Below, piece by piece: positions 19,882-28,662 of a stretch of 52,313 nucleotides of DNA. This DNA comes from an uncultured Pelagibacteraceae bacterium (lineage in GTDB: Bacteria; Pseudomonadota; Alphaproteobacteria; Pelagibacterales; AG-422-B15): assembly GCA_902610585.1 (NCBI GenBank), contig CACLWE010000003.1, positions 1 to 52,313 of the forward strand, given 5' to 3'. Made by a program: the position numbers and the translations under genes. The notes under the pieces are model-generated. The model was not told where the DNA came from and ran no database searches. It saw only the letters and a list, made by a program, of their open reading frames with translations. Position 1 is the first letter of the stretch, and every line of letters starts with the position of its first letter.

Positions 19882-20888
19882 GTTTCTCCATGCTTTAATG
19901 TGAAAAATCTATCTTGAGAAATATTATATTTTGAGACGACTTCAATTAACTTTTGAGGCGGCTCTCTTGCAGGCTCATCGGTCAAAATAAATGTTCCCCA
20001 AGACATGCCAATGGCTTTAGAAGCTTCTAAATCCAAGAAAGACATAACTGCCTCTTCAGGATTCATGTGTGAAACTTCCATGATCCATCTTGGCTCGTAA
20101 GCACCGATTGGAATAGCAGCTAAATCAACTGACCCTAATCTTTTTCTGATTTCTTTAAAATCATCAGAATAGCCTGTATCACCTAAATGAATAAAGCTAT
20201 GATAATAGTTTTTAAAATGCCAAGCTCCCCATAAAGTTTCATTTCTATCAAATAAGCCCCTTGCCGACCAATGCTGTACAGGAGCAAAAGTAATTTCTGT
20301 ATCACTTACTTTAATTGAGTCCCACCAATCAAGTTCTCTCACATTTTTTATACCTTTATTTATGAACCATTCTTCGAGACCCAGAGGGACCAAAAAAAGT
20401 ACATCTTCGTATTTTTCCGAGATTAATTTCACGCTTCTATAATCAAGGTGGTCATAATGACTATGAGAAATTGTTACGACATCAATGTTTGGTAAATCTT
20501 CAATTTCCATGCCGGGTGGCATATATCTCTTTGGTCCGGCAAAACTTAATGGTGAGGCTCGATCAGTAAAATGTGGATCTGTAAGCACATTTATATCCTT
20601 GTTTTGATATAAAAAAGTTTCATGCCCAATCCATGTAGTAACAATTTTATCATTGTTATATATTTCTTTGTAATTTGGTTTCTCCATTTCAAATTTAAAT
20701 GTCGATAAATCCTTACTTCTTCTCTCCCAACTCCATTGCATTAGTTTTTTAAAACTACTTTCATATGGTACTCCATTAGTGTTTGCATAAGTTCCATCCG
20801 ATAAATGATGTGCGGGGGTTTGTGGTAGGTCTTCAGTATTTGCTGATGCTGCATAAAATAAAAATAAGAACATTAAAACTAATCTCAC
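19866..20888 (-). CDS. NAPE-PLD-like MBL-fold metallo-hydrolase, secreted
   Basis: A 340-residue metallo-beta-lactamase-fold hydrolase with an N-terminal signal peptide (hydrophobic to about residue 16, cut after ASA), so it acts in the periplasm. The zinc motif HSHYDHLD gives His142, His144, Asp146 and His147; later ligands lie in VQHWSARG and HLGDTGYSDD. The TWIGHETFL and GPKRYMPPG blocks match N-acyl-phosphatidylethanolamine phospholipase D-like proteins, so a phospholipid or acyl-phosphoester substrate is plausible. It is the last gene of the long minus-strand run, three bases after the DUF983 gene. Confidence 0.85.
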   Translation of the reverse strand: MRLVLMFLFLFYAASANTEDLPQTPAHHLSDGTYANTNGVPYESSFKKLMQWSWERRSKDLSTFKFEMEKPNYKEIYNNDKIVTTWIGHETFLYQNKDINVLTDPHFTDRASPLSFAGPKRYMPPGMEIEDLPNIDVVTISHSHYDHLDYRSVKLISEKYEDVLFLVPLGLEEWFINKGIKNVRELDWWDSIKVSDTEITFAPVQHWSARGLFDRNETLWGAWHFKNYYHSFIHLGDTGYSDDFKEIRKRLGSVDLAAIPIGAYEPRWIMEVSHMNPEEAVMSFLDLEASKAIGMSWGTFILTDEPAREPPQKLIEVVSKYNISQDRFFTLKHGETYLDN

Positions 20889-20890
20889 AA

Positions 20891-21238
20891 TTATTTATCC
20901 TTTAAGCTCCACAATATAGCCAGGCATATACTTTTTGATATTGGAAGCATATAAAGTACGGTCAGTATTGTAATTGGTATCCATGTAATTGCCTGCAACC
21001 ATAACTGAGGTGAATAGTTTTGTTCTATATATAAAACTAAAGGAACAATGATGTGTCCAACAATAATAATTGTAAGCCAAGGACCAAAATCGTCCGTTCT
21101 GTAAATTGAGAGCTTTTCATTACAATTATTGCAATAAGGCTTCAGTTTCAAATATTGCTTATAAATTTTTTCTTCTCCGCATTGTGGGCATTTTTTAAAA
21201 ACTGATCGAGATAAGGCAAGTAATAATGATACTCTCAC
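20891..21238 (-). CDS. DUF983 family membrane protein
   Basis: A 115-residue protein with two CxxC pairs near the N-terminus (CPQCGEE and CNNCNEK, residues about 18-40), resembling a zinc ribbon, then two membrane helices. This is the DUF983 pattern found in alphaproteobacteria, often near cytochrome oxidase assembly genes. No function is established. It sits eight bases after soxG and three before the metallo-hydrolase, so it belongs to the same transcript. Confidence 0.85.
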   Translation of the reverse strand: MRVSLLLALSRSVFKKCPQCGEEKIYKQYLKLKPYCNNCNEKLSIYRTDDFGPWLTIIIVGHIIVPLVLYIEQNYSPQLWLQAITWIPITILTVLYMLPISKSICLAILWSLKDK

Positions 21239-21246
21239 AATAATTA

Positions 21247-21828
21247 CTATTCGCTTAAAATAAATTCATTGCTTGAATCCTCTAACCAATCCCATAAATA
21301 ATCAGCAAAACTCCATCTAACTGATATATCAAAAACTAGGTCATCTGATAATCTGTCAATTAGGACAGTTGCCTTACTAATATATGATTGAGCGCAAGAA
21401 TTCCCTTTTGTGAGATATTGATCAAAATTAAGAGGGCAAGCTTTTGTTAAGACTTCAATACTTTTTGGGCCACTAAGCCTCATCGTCAAATAATAATCAG
21501 ATACATCGGTAATTGCGCAAAATAAATCTGAAAGTATTTCTCTTAATCCATTGATAACATTGTCTTTTTTTTCATCTTCACTTAATAACAAATATTCATT
21601 TGGTCCTAACCACAAAACTCTAGTCTCATTATTTCCAGTGACTTCACCAGCACTTTTTGGAAGGCTATATGTAAGGTATTTTTCTACTGCATCCCTTGCT
21701 TGCACATCATCTTCCTTTAATCTCACATTAATTTTTCCTAAAAAATCAATTAACTCTAATGAAATATTATCCGAAGCGATTTTTTCTTTTTGTGTAAGAG
21801 GGGAAAAAAATTGCGGTTGATTACTCAT
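21247..21828 (-). CDS. soxG: sarcosine oxidase subunit gamma
   Basis: This is the small structural subunit of heterotetrameric sarcosine oxidase. The 193-residue protein has the GcvT-like fold of the family, with LWLGPNEYLLL (about 69-79) and MRLSGPKSIEVLTKACPL (about 115-133) recognisable. It starts within the last codons of soxA: ATGAGTAA overlaps the soxA stop by eight bases. Its place at the end of a B-D-A-G order matches known sox operons. Confidence 0.93.
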   Translation of the reverse strand: MSNQPQFFSPLTQKEKIASDNISLELIDFLGKINVRLKEDDVQARDAVEKYLTYSLPKSAGEVTGNNETRVLWLGPNEYLLLSEDEKKDNVINGLREILSDLFCAITDVSDYYLTMRLSGPKSIEVLTKACPLNFDQYLTKGNSCAQSYISKATVLIDRLSDDLVFDISVRWSFADYLWDWLEDSSNEFILSE

Positions 21829-24826
21829 TATTTCTCTTACCTTCTTTGTCGTAGAATATTGTATCTGTCACAGTAGCTTCAATAATCTTGCCATTCATAA
21901 GTGGTACAACTACTTGTTCACCCATTTTACTAATGCCATCTTTTAACATCGCTAGAGCGATTGGATAACCTAAAGTAGGACTGTAATAACTAGATGTAAT
22001 ATGTCCTAACATTTTCATCGGTGGCTGTTTTAATGCCTTTTCAACGATATGTGATCCTTCTGGAAGAATTGTTTTTTTGTCATTAACTAAGAGTCCAACA
22101 AATTTTTTTCTATCATGTCTAATGGTATCAGATCTCGTATAGGATCTCTTTCCAAGAAAATCTTCTTTCTTCTTTGAAACGATCCAATCCATATTCATAT
22201 CACTTGGTGTGACACTTCCATCTGTATCTTGTCCAACGATTATAAATCCTTTCTCAGCTCGCAATACATGCATTGTCTCTGTACCATATGGAGTAATATT
22301 ATATTTTTTCCCATGTTCCATAAATTTTTCCCAAACATAACGTCCATAACGTGCAGGAACATTAACCTCATAGCTTAACTCTCCAGTAAAGCTAATTCTG
22401 AATATTCTTGCTTTAACTCCGCAAACTTCCCCTTCTCTAAATTTCATGAATGGAAAATTTTCTTTTGATAAATCAATATTTGTTAAATCTTCTAAAAATT
22501 TTCTTGAATTTGGTCCCGATATAGACAGCACAGCCCACTGTTCAGTAACTGAGGTGCAAAACACTTTCATATCAAGCCATTCTGTTTGTAGAAATTCTTC
22601 TAACCAGGACATTACTCTCGCAGCGCCACCAGTTGTCGTTGTCATGTGATAATGATTTTCACCCAACCTACTTGTAACCCCATCATCAAATATCATGCCA
22701 TGCTCATTGCACATTAATCCGTATCTGCATGAACCAATTTCAAGTTTTGACCAAGCGTTTGTATAAATCATATTGAGGAATTTGGCGGCATCAGGCCCTT
22801 GTAGATCAATCTTTCCAAGGGTTGATGCATCTAATATGCCCAGACTGTTCCTTACTGCTAAACATTCTCTTTTGACTGCTTGGTGAATATCCTCTTTATT
22901 TTGAGGAAAATAATATGGTCTTTTCCATTGCCCAACATCCTCAAATACAGCTTTATTTTCAACATGCCATTCATGTATTGATGTTTTTCGTACAGGGTCA
23001 AAAAGCTTGTCAACGCTTCTTCCGGCTATAGCTCCAATCGTCTGAGGAGCATAAGGCGGTCTAAAGGTTGTGTGACCTATTTCGTCGACAGGTTTATTAT
23101 GAATATGAGACATTAAAGCCAATGCATTAACATTGGATGTTTTTCCTTGGTCAGTGCCCATTCCAGTTGTTGTATATCTTTTTGTATGTTCTACACTTAT
23201 ATAACCCTCTCTTTGCGCTAGAAAAATATCTGCAGCAGTTACATCGTTTTGAAAATCAATGAAATGTTTAGATCCTTTTGTAACTTTTTTCTTACCTAAC
23301 ATATATGGCTCAACATCAGAATGTGTGAACTCTATCTCTTCTTTTCCAGTCCAATTAACTTTTTCAACGCTATTGAAATTAAGTTCATTAGCTGCTGCTA
23401 TTCCTGCCTCAAATGATTCATTTAGATTTTCTTGCAGATTAAACTGACCATTATTCGAACCAATTATTTTTTGGTTTTCGATGATTTTATCGGGAATAAA
23501 AGTATTTATCTTTAGATCATATTTTAGTTTACCTCTTGATTGGCTAAACAGTTGGACTGCTGGATTCCAACCACCAGACATTAATACGCAATCAGTATGA
23601 ATATTTTCAACCTCTCCTGTTAGTTGATTTTGATTTTTATCAACTTGCTGTATTTCTATTCTGTTTACTTTCTTATCGCCATAGGTCTTAATGACTGAAT
23701 ACGACTTAAATACTTTTATGTTAAGTAATTTACATTTTTCACTAATTCTTGCATTTAAAAGATCTCTTGTATCTACGACTGTTACTTTAGCCCCCTTTTC
23801 AACAAACTCAAAAGCGGTTAAATAAGCATGGTCATTGTTTGTAAAAAGTACAACTGACTTACCTGGTAATACTCCGTACCTAGAGAGATACTTTTGGCCT
23901 GCAGATGCCATCATGATACCAGGTCTATCATTATCAGCAAAAACTAGTGGTCTTTCAAAAGCTCCTTGTGCCAAAATAACTTTTTTTGAACGTATGCGCC
24001 AATATCTCTCTCTCGGTAAAGTATTTGAAAATTCCACATGGTGATTAGTAACTTTTTCTAAAGCCGTTAAATAGTTGTAATCATAATACCCCATCGCGGT
24101 AGTTCTTTTGAGAATTGTAACATTGGCTAAACCATCTAATTCTTCAATGATTTTCTTCAGCCACTTCTTTCCATCTTTCTCATTGATGCTAAAATTATAA
24201 TCTAGGAGATATCCTCCTAATTCTGGATTTTCATCTATAAGTAAGACTTTACAGCCCGAACGTCCTGCGCCCAAAGCTGCGAGTAAACCTGAGATACCAC
24301 CACCTACAATAGTGATATCAGTGTAATAAAATTTCTGTTCATATCTATCTGGGTTTTTTGCTGTAGGCGACTGACCTAACCCAGCAGCTTTTCTAATGAA
24401 ATGCTCATAAAATAACCACATGCTTGGAGGCCATTTAAATGTTTTATAATAAAAACCTGCAGGGAATATTCTTGATAGAAAGTTGTTCATTGCTCCAATG
24501 TCAAAATTAACTGATGGCCAACAATTTTGGCTAGAAGCTTCTAGACCTTCATAAAGCTCTACTTCTGTTGCACGAATATTTGGCTCTGTTCGTGCTCCAA
24601 GTCCTAATTGAACAATTGCATTTGGCTCCTCTGAACCTGCAGTTAATATTCCTCTTGCACGATGATACTTAAAACTTCTACCTATTAAATGAACATCGTT
24701 AGCTAATAACGCAGAAGCTAACGTATCACCCTGATACCCAATATAAGACTTGCCGTTAAAAACAAAGTTAATTGGCTTTTCCCTATTTACTTTACCGCCG
24801 TAAATTGTCCTATTTTGATTACTCAT
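21821..24826 (-). CDS. soxA: sarcosine oxidase subunit alpha
   Basis: This is the large subunit of the FAD/FMN sarcosine oxidase. It has an N-terminal 2Fe-2S-like fold domain (GDTLASALLANDVHLIGRSFKYHRARGI region), an NAD-binding domain (VGGGISGLLAALGAGRSG, about 180-197), and a C-terminal GcvT-like half (from about residue 610) that loads the released methyl carbon onto tetrahydrofolate as 5,10-methylene-THF. I chose the ATG at 24826 (1001 residues) because family members begin there and it overlaps the soxD stop by eight bases. An in-frame GTG at 24850 would add eight unrelated residues. With soxB, soxD and soxG it converts sarcosine to glycine, with H2O2 as the oxidised by-product. Confidence 0.96.
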   Translation of the reverse strand: MSNQNRTIYGGKVNREKPINFVFNGKSYIGYQGDTLASALLANDVHLIGRSFKYHRARGILTAGSEEPNAIVQLGLGARTEPNIRATEVELYEGLEASSQNCWPSVNFDIGAMNNFLSRIFPAGFYYKTFKWPPSMWLFYEHFIRKAAGLGQSPTAKNPDRYEQKFYYTDITIVGGGISGLLAALGAGRSGCKVLLIDENPELGGYLLDYNFSINEKDGKKWLKKIIEELDGLANVTILKRTTAMGYYDYNYLTALEKVTNHHVEFSNTLPRERYWRIRSKKVILAQGAFERPLVFADNDRPGIMMASAGQKYLSRYGVLPGKSVVLFTNNDHAYLTAFEFVEKGAKVTVVDTRDLLNARISEKCKLLNIKVFKSYSVIKTYGDKKVNRIEIQQVDKNQNQLTGEVENIHTDCVLMSGGWNPAVQLFSQSRGKLKYDLKINTFIPDKIIENQKIIGSNNGQFNLQENLNESFEAGIAAANELNFNSVEKVNWTGKEEIEFTHSDVEPYMLGKKKVTKGSKHFIDFQNDVTAADIFLAQREGYISVEHTKRYTTTGMGTDQGKTSNVNALALMSHIHNKPVDEIGHTTFRPPYAPQTIGAIAGRSVDKLFDPVRKTSIHEWHVENKAVFEDVGQWKRPYYFPQNKEDIHQAVKRECLAVRNSLGILDASTLGKIDLQGPDAAKFLNMIYTNAWSKLEIGSCRYGLMCNEHGMIFDDGVTSRLGENHYHMTTTTGGAARVMSWLEEFLQTEWLDMKVFCTSVTEQWAVLSISGPNSRKFLEDLTNIDLSKENFPFMKFREGEVCGVKARIFRISFTGELSYEVNVPARYGRYVWEKFMEHGKKYNITPYGTETMHVLRAEKGFIIVGQDTDGSVTPSDMNMDWIVSKKKEDFLGKRSYTRSDTIRHDRKKFVGLLVNDKKTILPEGSHIVEKALKQPPMKMLGHITSSYYSPTLGYPIALAMLKDGISKMGEQVVVPLMNGKIIEATVTDTIFYDKEGKRNNE

Positions 24827-25103
24827 TTGATATCTCTGGCTTCGCTTCACCCATTTTATATGTTTTTATTATTTGATCTGTGACAGTGTCTCTCATTACA
24901 TTAAACCATCGTCTGCATCCATGATCGTGAGTCCATCTTTCAAAATGGGTTCCTTTTGGATTTTCTCTGAAAAAAAGATACCTGCCCCATTCTTCATCAC
25001 TTATTTCAGATGGGTTATCTGGCCTTGCAATATGAGCTTCGCCGTGACATGTAAATTCTGTCTGATCTCTTTCCCCACAATATGGACAATTAATTATAAA
25101 CAT
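24819..25103 (-). CDS. soxD: sarcosine oxidase subunit delta
   Basis: This is the small zinc-binding subunit of sarcosine oxidase. At 94 residues it is normal length. The zinc ligands known from the family are all in place: Cys6, Cys9, His59 and Cys63 (CPYCG and THDHGC). It lies 11 bases after soxB, and its stop overlaps the start of soxA in ATGAGTAA. Confidence 0.95.
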   Translation of the reverse strand: MFIINCPYCGERDQTEFTCHGEAHIARPDNPSEISDEEWGRYLFFRENPKGTHFERWTHDHGCRRWFNVMRDTVTDQIIKTYKMGEAKPEISNE

Positions 25104-25114
25104 AAAAAAAATTA

Positions 25115-26356
25115 TTAATGAGCAACTGCTGCCGCTGCAGCTTCATCAACTAAAGCTCCTGAGAAATGTCTTTCTAATGAAAAAGGAGCTGCAATATCAT
25201 TTGGCTCTCCTCTAAAAACTGTCTCAGCAAATACATGAGCTGACCCTGGAGTTGCTTTGAATCCCCCAGTTCCCCAACCGCAGTTAATAAATAAGTCTTT
25301 TACAGGGGTCTTGCCTATAATTGGACTTCTATCAGGAGTTACATCTACGATTCCTCCCCAACTGCGAAGCATTTTAAGTCTTGAGAATATTGGAAATAAT
25401 TCAACTAGAGGAGCCATCATATGTTCAATCATGTCAAAAGATCCTCTCTGAGAATATGAGTTATAGGCATCAGAACCTGCTCCAACAACTAGTTCACCTT
25501 TATCTGATTGACTTACATAAACATGAACGGAGTTTGACATGATGACACAATCTAGAATTGGTTTAACAGGCTCGCTTACTAAAGCCTGTAAGGGTACAGA
25601 GTTTATTGGGAGAGAAAAACCTGCCATATTAGCTAATACTGAGGAGTGTCCAGCAGGTACGAGACCAACTTTATCAACTTTAACAGAACCTTTTGTTGTT
25701 TGCAATCCAACAACCTTGCCATTTGAAATATCTATTCCTTTAACCTCACAGTTTTGAATTATATCGACACCAAGATTTTCTGCCGCTCTTGCATACCCCC
25801 ATGCTACAGCGTCATGACGCGCCGTTCCCGCTCGCCTCTGAAGTAAAGCCCCTAAAACAGGATACCTGCCATTAACATTAATATGAGGTATTTTTTTTGC
25901 CACTTGATCCTGGTTTAGAATTTCAGCGTCAATACCATTTAAATAATTAGAATAACCTCTCCTTGTAATTTCTTGCATGTCATGAACCGAATGCGCTAAG
26001 TGAAATAAACCTCTTTGTGAAAACATTACATTAAAATTAAGCTCACTAGAAAGGCCTTCCCATAAATTAACAGCATGATTATAAAGAGCTGCACTTTCAT
26101 CCCATAAGTAATTAGATCTTATTATGGTTGTGTTACGTCCAGTATTACCCCCGCCAATCCATCCCTTCTCAAGAACAGCAATATTTTTAACACCAAATTC
26201 TTTTGCTAGGTAATAGGCAGTTCCTAATCCATGACCGCCACCTCCAACTATTACGACATCATATTCAGGTTTAAGATCAGGGCTGCTCCATGCTTTTTCC
26301 CAATTCTCATGATAAGAAAATGAATTCTTAACTAAATTGTATAGTGAGTATTTCAT
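25115..26356 (-). CDS. soxB: sarcosine oxidase subunit beta
   Basis: This is the catalytic flavin subunit that oxidises sarcosine. It has 413 residues with the FAD-binding GGGGHG at 38-43. His181, in GTARHDAVAWGYAR, matches the position of the His that carries covalent FMN in this family. It starts with an ATGA overlap on the end of the DadA-like gene, so the two are translationally coupled. It heads the B-D-A-G block and probably acts on sarcosine formed by the dehydrogenase encoded upstream in the same run. Confidence 0.96.
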   Translation of the reverse strand: MKYSLYNLVKNSFSYHENWEKAWSSPDLKPEYDVVIVGGGGHGLGTAYYLAKEFGVKNIAVLEKGWIGGGNTGRNTTIIRSNYLWDESAALYNHAVNLWEGLSSELNFNVMFSQRGLFHLAHSVHDMQEITRRGYSNYLNGIDAEILNQDQVAKKIPHINVNGRYPVLGALLQRRAGTARHDAVAWGYARAAENLGVDIIQNCEVKGIDISNGKVVGLQTTKGSVKVDKVGLVPAGHSSVLANMAGFSLPINSVPLQALVSEPVKPILDCVIMSNSVHVYVSQSDKGELVVGAGSDAYNSYSQRGSFDMIEHMMAPLVELFPIFSRLKMLRSWGGIVDVTPDRSPIIGKTPVKDLFINCGWGTGGFKATPGSAHVFAETVFRGEPNDIAAPFSLERHFSGALVDEAAAAAVAH

Positions 26357-27588
26357 AACTTAAACCTCTTTACAGAATACGGTGACAAATCTAAATCTGT
26401 ATTGTTTGCGCAAATTTGTTGTGCAACCAGTTTTCCTGATATACCACCTAATGACCACCCAATATGTTGATGGCCAAAATTATAATAAATATAAGGGTTT
26501 TTTGGAGATTGTCCAATCACTGGAAGAGAGTCAGGCACCGATGGCCTGAACCCTACCCATGTTTTTTGAGGAAGGTCTGCTGAGGGAAAAACTTCCTTTA
26601 ATGCCCGGTTTAAAAAGTTAAGGACTCTTTCATTTTTTGTTTCATTTAACGCTCCAAATTCAACAATTCCACCCGTTCTTAGACCGTCAGACATAGGTGT
26701 AAAATATGTTCCTCGTTCTTGCCAGGATATTGGTCTTTTTACAATATTCTTCAATTCTGGATTGACCAAATGGTAACCCCTTTCAGCTTCCAGTGGCACT
26801 TTGTCGCCTATATGTTTAAGCAGATCATTTGACCATACTCCAGATGTAATCACGACTCTATCGTGCAGGGTCTCTCCTGAGTTTGTTTTAATATTTATTT
26901 GATTAGTTTCAGTTTTTTTGATGGATATAACTTTCTCTTTTTTGAATTTTCCTCCTTTTTTAATAAACAGTTTCATTAATGCTTCGCTTACCTTGATCGG
27001 ACTTTTTGCAAAATAACTACCTTCAAATAAGGCTCCTTTGTAAAAGATATTATTAATATTAGGTTCAAGATCAGAAATATCATCTCGACTCAGAGTTGTT
27101 ATTTTAACACCTGTTTCTTCTCTTTTGGAAAAATCTTGTTTTGCAGCATTAAAAAATAATTTTGTAGACCATCCATACATGATAGACTCTCTTGATATAT
27201 AATCTTCTGCATTTGCTTCGTTGAATAGATCTTCATAACCATCATCCATATGTGACAGCAAAGTTGTTAAATGTTGAACAGTGTGGTTAACTTTTTTATT
27301 TCTACAATTGCTCAAGTATTTAATAATCCAAGGAAATGTTTCGTTTAATCGTTTTAGGCTAATGAATAAGGGGCTGTTTTTGTTTAACAATAAATATGGA
27401 AATAAATAAAAATAGGATGATGAATTAGTTGGTATATTTGCATATTTTGCATAAGTTCCAGCATTGCCGAAACTTGCTTGTGATCCAGGATCATTCATAT
27501 CATACAAGGTCACATCTTGACCGTACTTCTTAAGCCAATTGGCTGAAGAAATGCCAACAATTCCCGCTCCTATTACTGCTATTTTCAT
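26353..27588 (-). CDS. D-amino acid dehydrogenase-like FAD oxidoreductase
   Basis: A 411-residue DadA/glycine oxidase-type flavoprotein. The dinucleotide motif VIGAGIVGISSANWL (residues 4-18) and the C-terminal WVGFRPSVPDSLPVIG and HQHIGWSLG blocks place it in the DAO family near DadA. It would deaminate D-amino acids or oxidise N-methylated amino acids, passing electrons to quinone. Its coupling to soxB (ATGA overlap) suggests a substrate related to methylated glycine, or the use of an imino product. The exact substrate is unknown. Confidence 0.85.
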   Translation of the reverse strand: MKIAVIGAGIVGISSANWLKKYGQDVTLYDMNDPGSQASFGNAGTYAKYANIPTNSSSYFYLFPYLLLNKNSPLFISLKRLNETFPWIIKYLSNCRNKKVNHTVQHLTTLLSHMDDGYEDLFNEANAEDYISRESIMYGWSTKLFFNAAKQDFSKREETGVKITTLSRDDISDLEPNINNIFYKGALFEGSYFAKSPIKVSEALMKLFIKKGGKFKKEKVISIKKTETNQINIKTNSGETLHDRVVITSGVWSNDLLKHIGDKVPLEAERGYHLVNPELKNIVKRPISWQERGTYFTPMSDGLRTGGIVEFGALNETKNERVLNFLNRALKEVFPSADLPQKTWVGFRPSVPDSLPVIGQSPKNPYIYYNFGHQHIGWSLGGISGKLVAQQICANNTDLDLSPYSVKRFKL

Positions 27589-27594
27589 TTGTAA

Positions 27595-28650
27595 CTATTG
27601 CGATTTCATTTCTAGAAGTCTGCTTATGGTTCTGTTAAATTTATCTTTCAAGTGATACGCGCTCCCAAGATCGCTTATTTCTTTTTCTGTGCTTAAATAT
27701 AATTTGATTTTATTATCATAGAGAACATCAATTAAATTAATAAATCTTTCTTGAAGATTAGAATTTGTATTTCCAAAATTTGGAACATTTTCAATGATTA
27801 ATCTATCAATTAATTTAATTAGCTCGAGGTAGTCTTCAGTGCCTCTATTATCGCCACAAATTTCATTGAACTGAAAACGAGCTATTCTGTTAGATAAATT
27901 CTTAACAATAAAATTTCTCTTCTTTACACTTATTACTTTATCCTCGACTAAAATTTTATTTGAATGGATAGAAAAAATATCATTTATTTTAAGCTTGCTT
28001 ACCGGTGAGTTTGATAAAAAAAAGTTTTTTTCTTCTTTTAATGATCTTGTTCTATAGTCAACGTCTATTGATAGATGATAAATTAGAGAATTTTTTTTAA
28101 TTAAATTAATAAATGGAATAAAAAGTTCTCTTTGCAGTCCTTCTTTGTATAAGTCTTCCGGGCTGGAATTAGAAGTTAATACAATTAAAATATTATTTTT
28201 AAAGAACTCCTCGAATAAATGCCCTAGAATCATTGCGTCAGCTATATTTGTGACCTGGAATTCATCAAAAAATATGAGACTTGATTTCGATTTAATGCCT
28301 TTTACAAGTTTTGAAATTATAAAATCTCTTGAATTTTTTTCATTTCTGAGCTGGTGTAATTGATCATGTATATCAATCATAAACTCATGAAAATGGACTC
28401 TTTGTTTTTCTTTTAAATTTACGTCATCATAGAATAAATCCATAATAAGAGTTTTTCCAATGCCCACTCCCCCGTATAAATAAAAGCATTTCTTTTGATT
28501 TAAATTATATCGAAATAGTTTTTTTATAAAATTTCTGCTCGAACCTGACAAAAATTTATCTAATTCAATAACTAGATCCTTTTGCTTAATATTATGTTCA
28601 ATATGCTTATCTTTACAGAGCTGTTCGTAAACTTTTAAAGTTTCTGACAC
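27595..28650 (-). CDS. zapE: cell division protein ZapE (AFG1-like ATPase)
   Basis: A 351-residue P-loop ATPase of the ZapE/AFG1 family. Walker A GGVGIGKT is at residues 60-67 and Walker B LIFFDEFQV at about 125-133, followed by the family's sensor TSNSSPEDLY. ZapE associates with the Z ring in E. coli, while mitochondrial AFG1/LACE1 helps turn over respiratory-chain subunits. It lies inside the demethylation operon (12 bases after the dehydrogenase, six before the DadA-like gene), an unusual position for a housekeeping gene. Confidence 0.88.
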   Translation of the reverse strand: MSETLKVYEQLCKDKHIEHNIKQKDLVIELDKFLSGSSRNFIKKLFRYNLNQKKCFYLYGGVGIGKTLIMDLFYDDVNLKEKQRVHFHEFMIDIHDQLHQLRNEKNSRDFIISKLVKGIKSKSSLIFFDEFQVTNIADAMILGHLFEEFFKNNILIVLTSNSSPEDLYKEGLQRELFIPFINLIKKNSLIYHLSIDVDYRTRSLKEEKNFFLSNSPVSKLKINDIFSIHSNKILVEDKVISVKKRNFIVKNLSNRIARFQFNEICGDNRGTEDYLELIKLIDRLIIENVPNFGNTNSNLQERFINLIDVLYDNKIKLYLSTEKEISDLGSAYHLKDKFNRTISRLLEMKSQ

Positions 28651-28662
28651 TTTTTCAAGTAG

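Noticed and set aside
24827-24850. Upstream GTG start for soxA
   Set aside because: It would add eight residues with no family counterpart; the ATG at 24826 fits family N-termini and the eight-base stop-start overlap.
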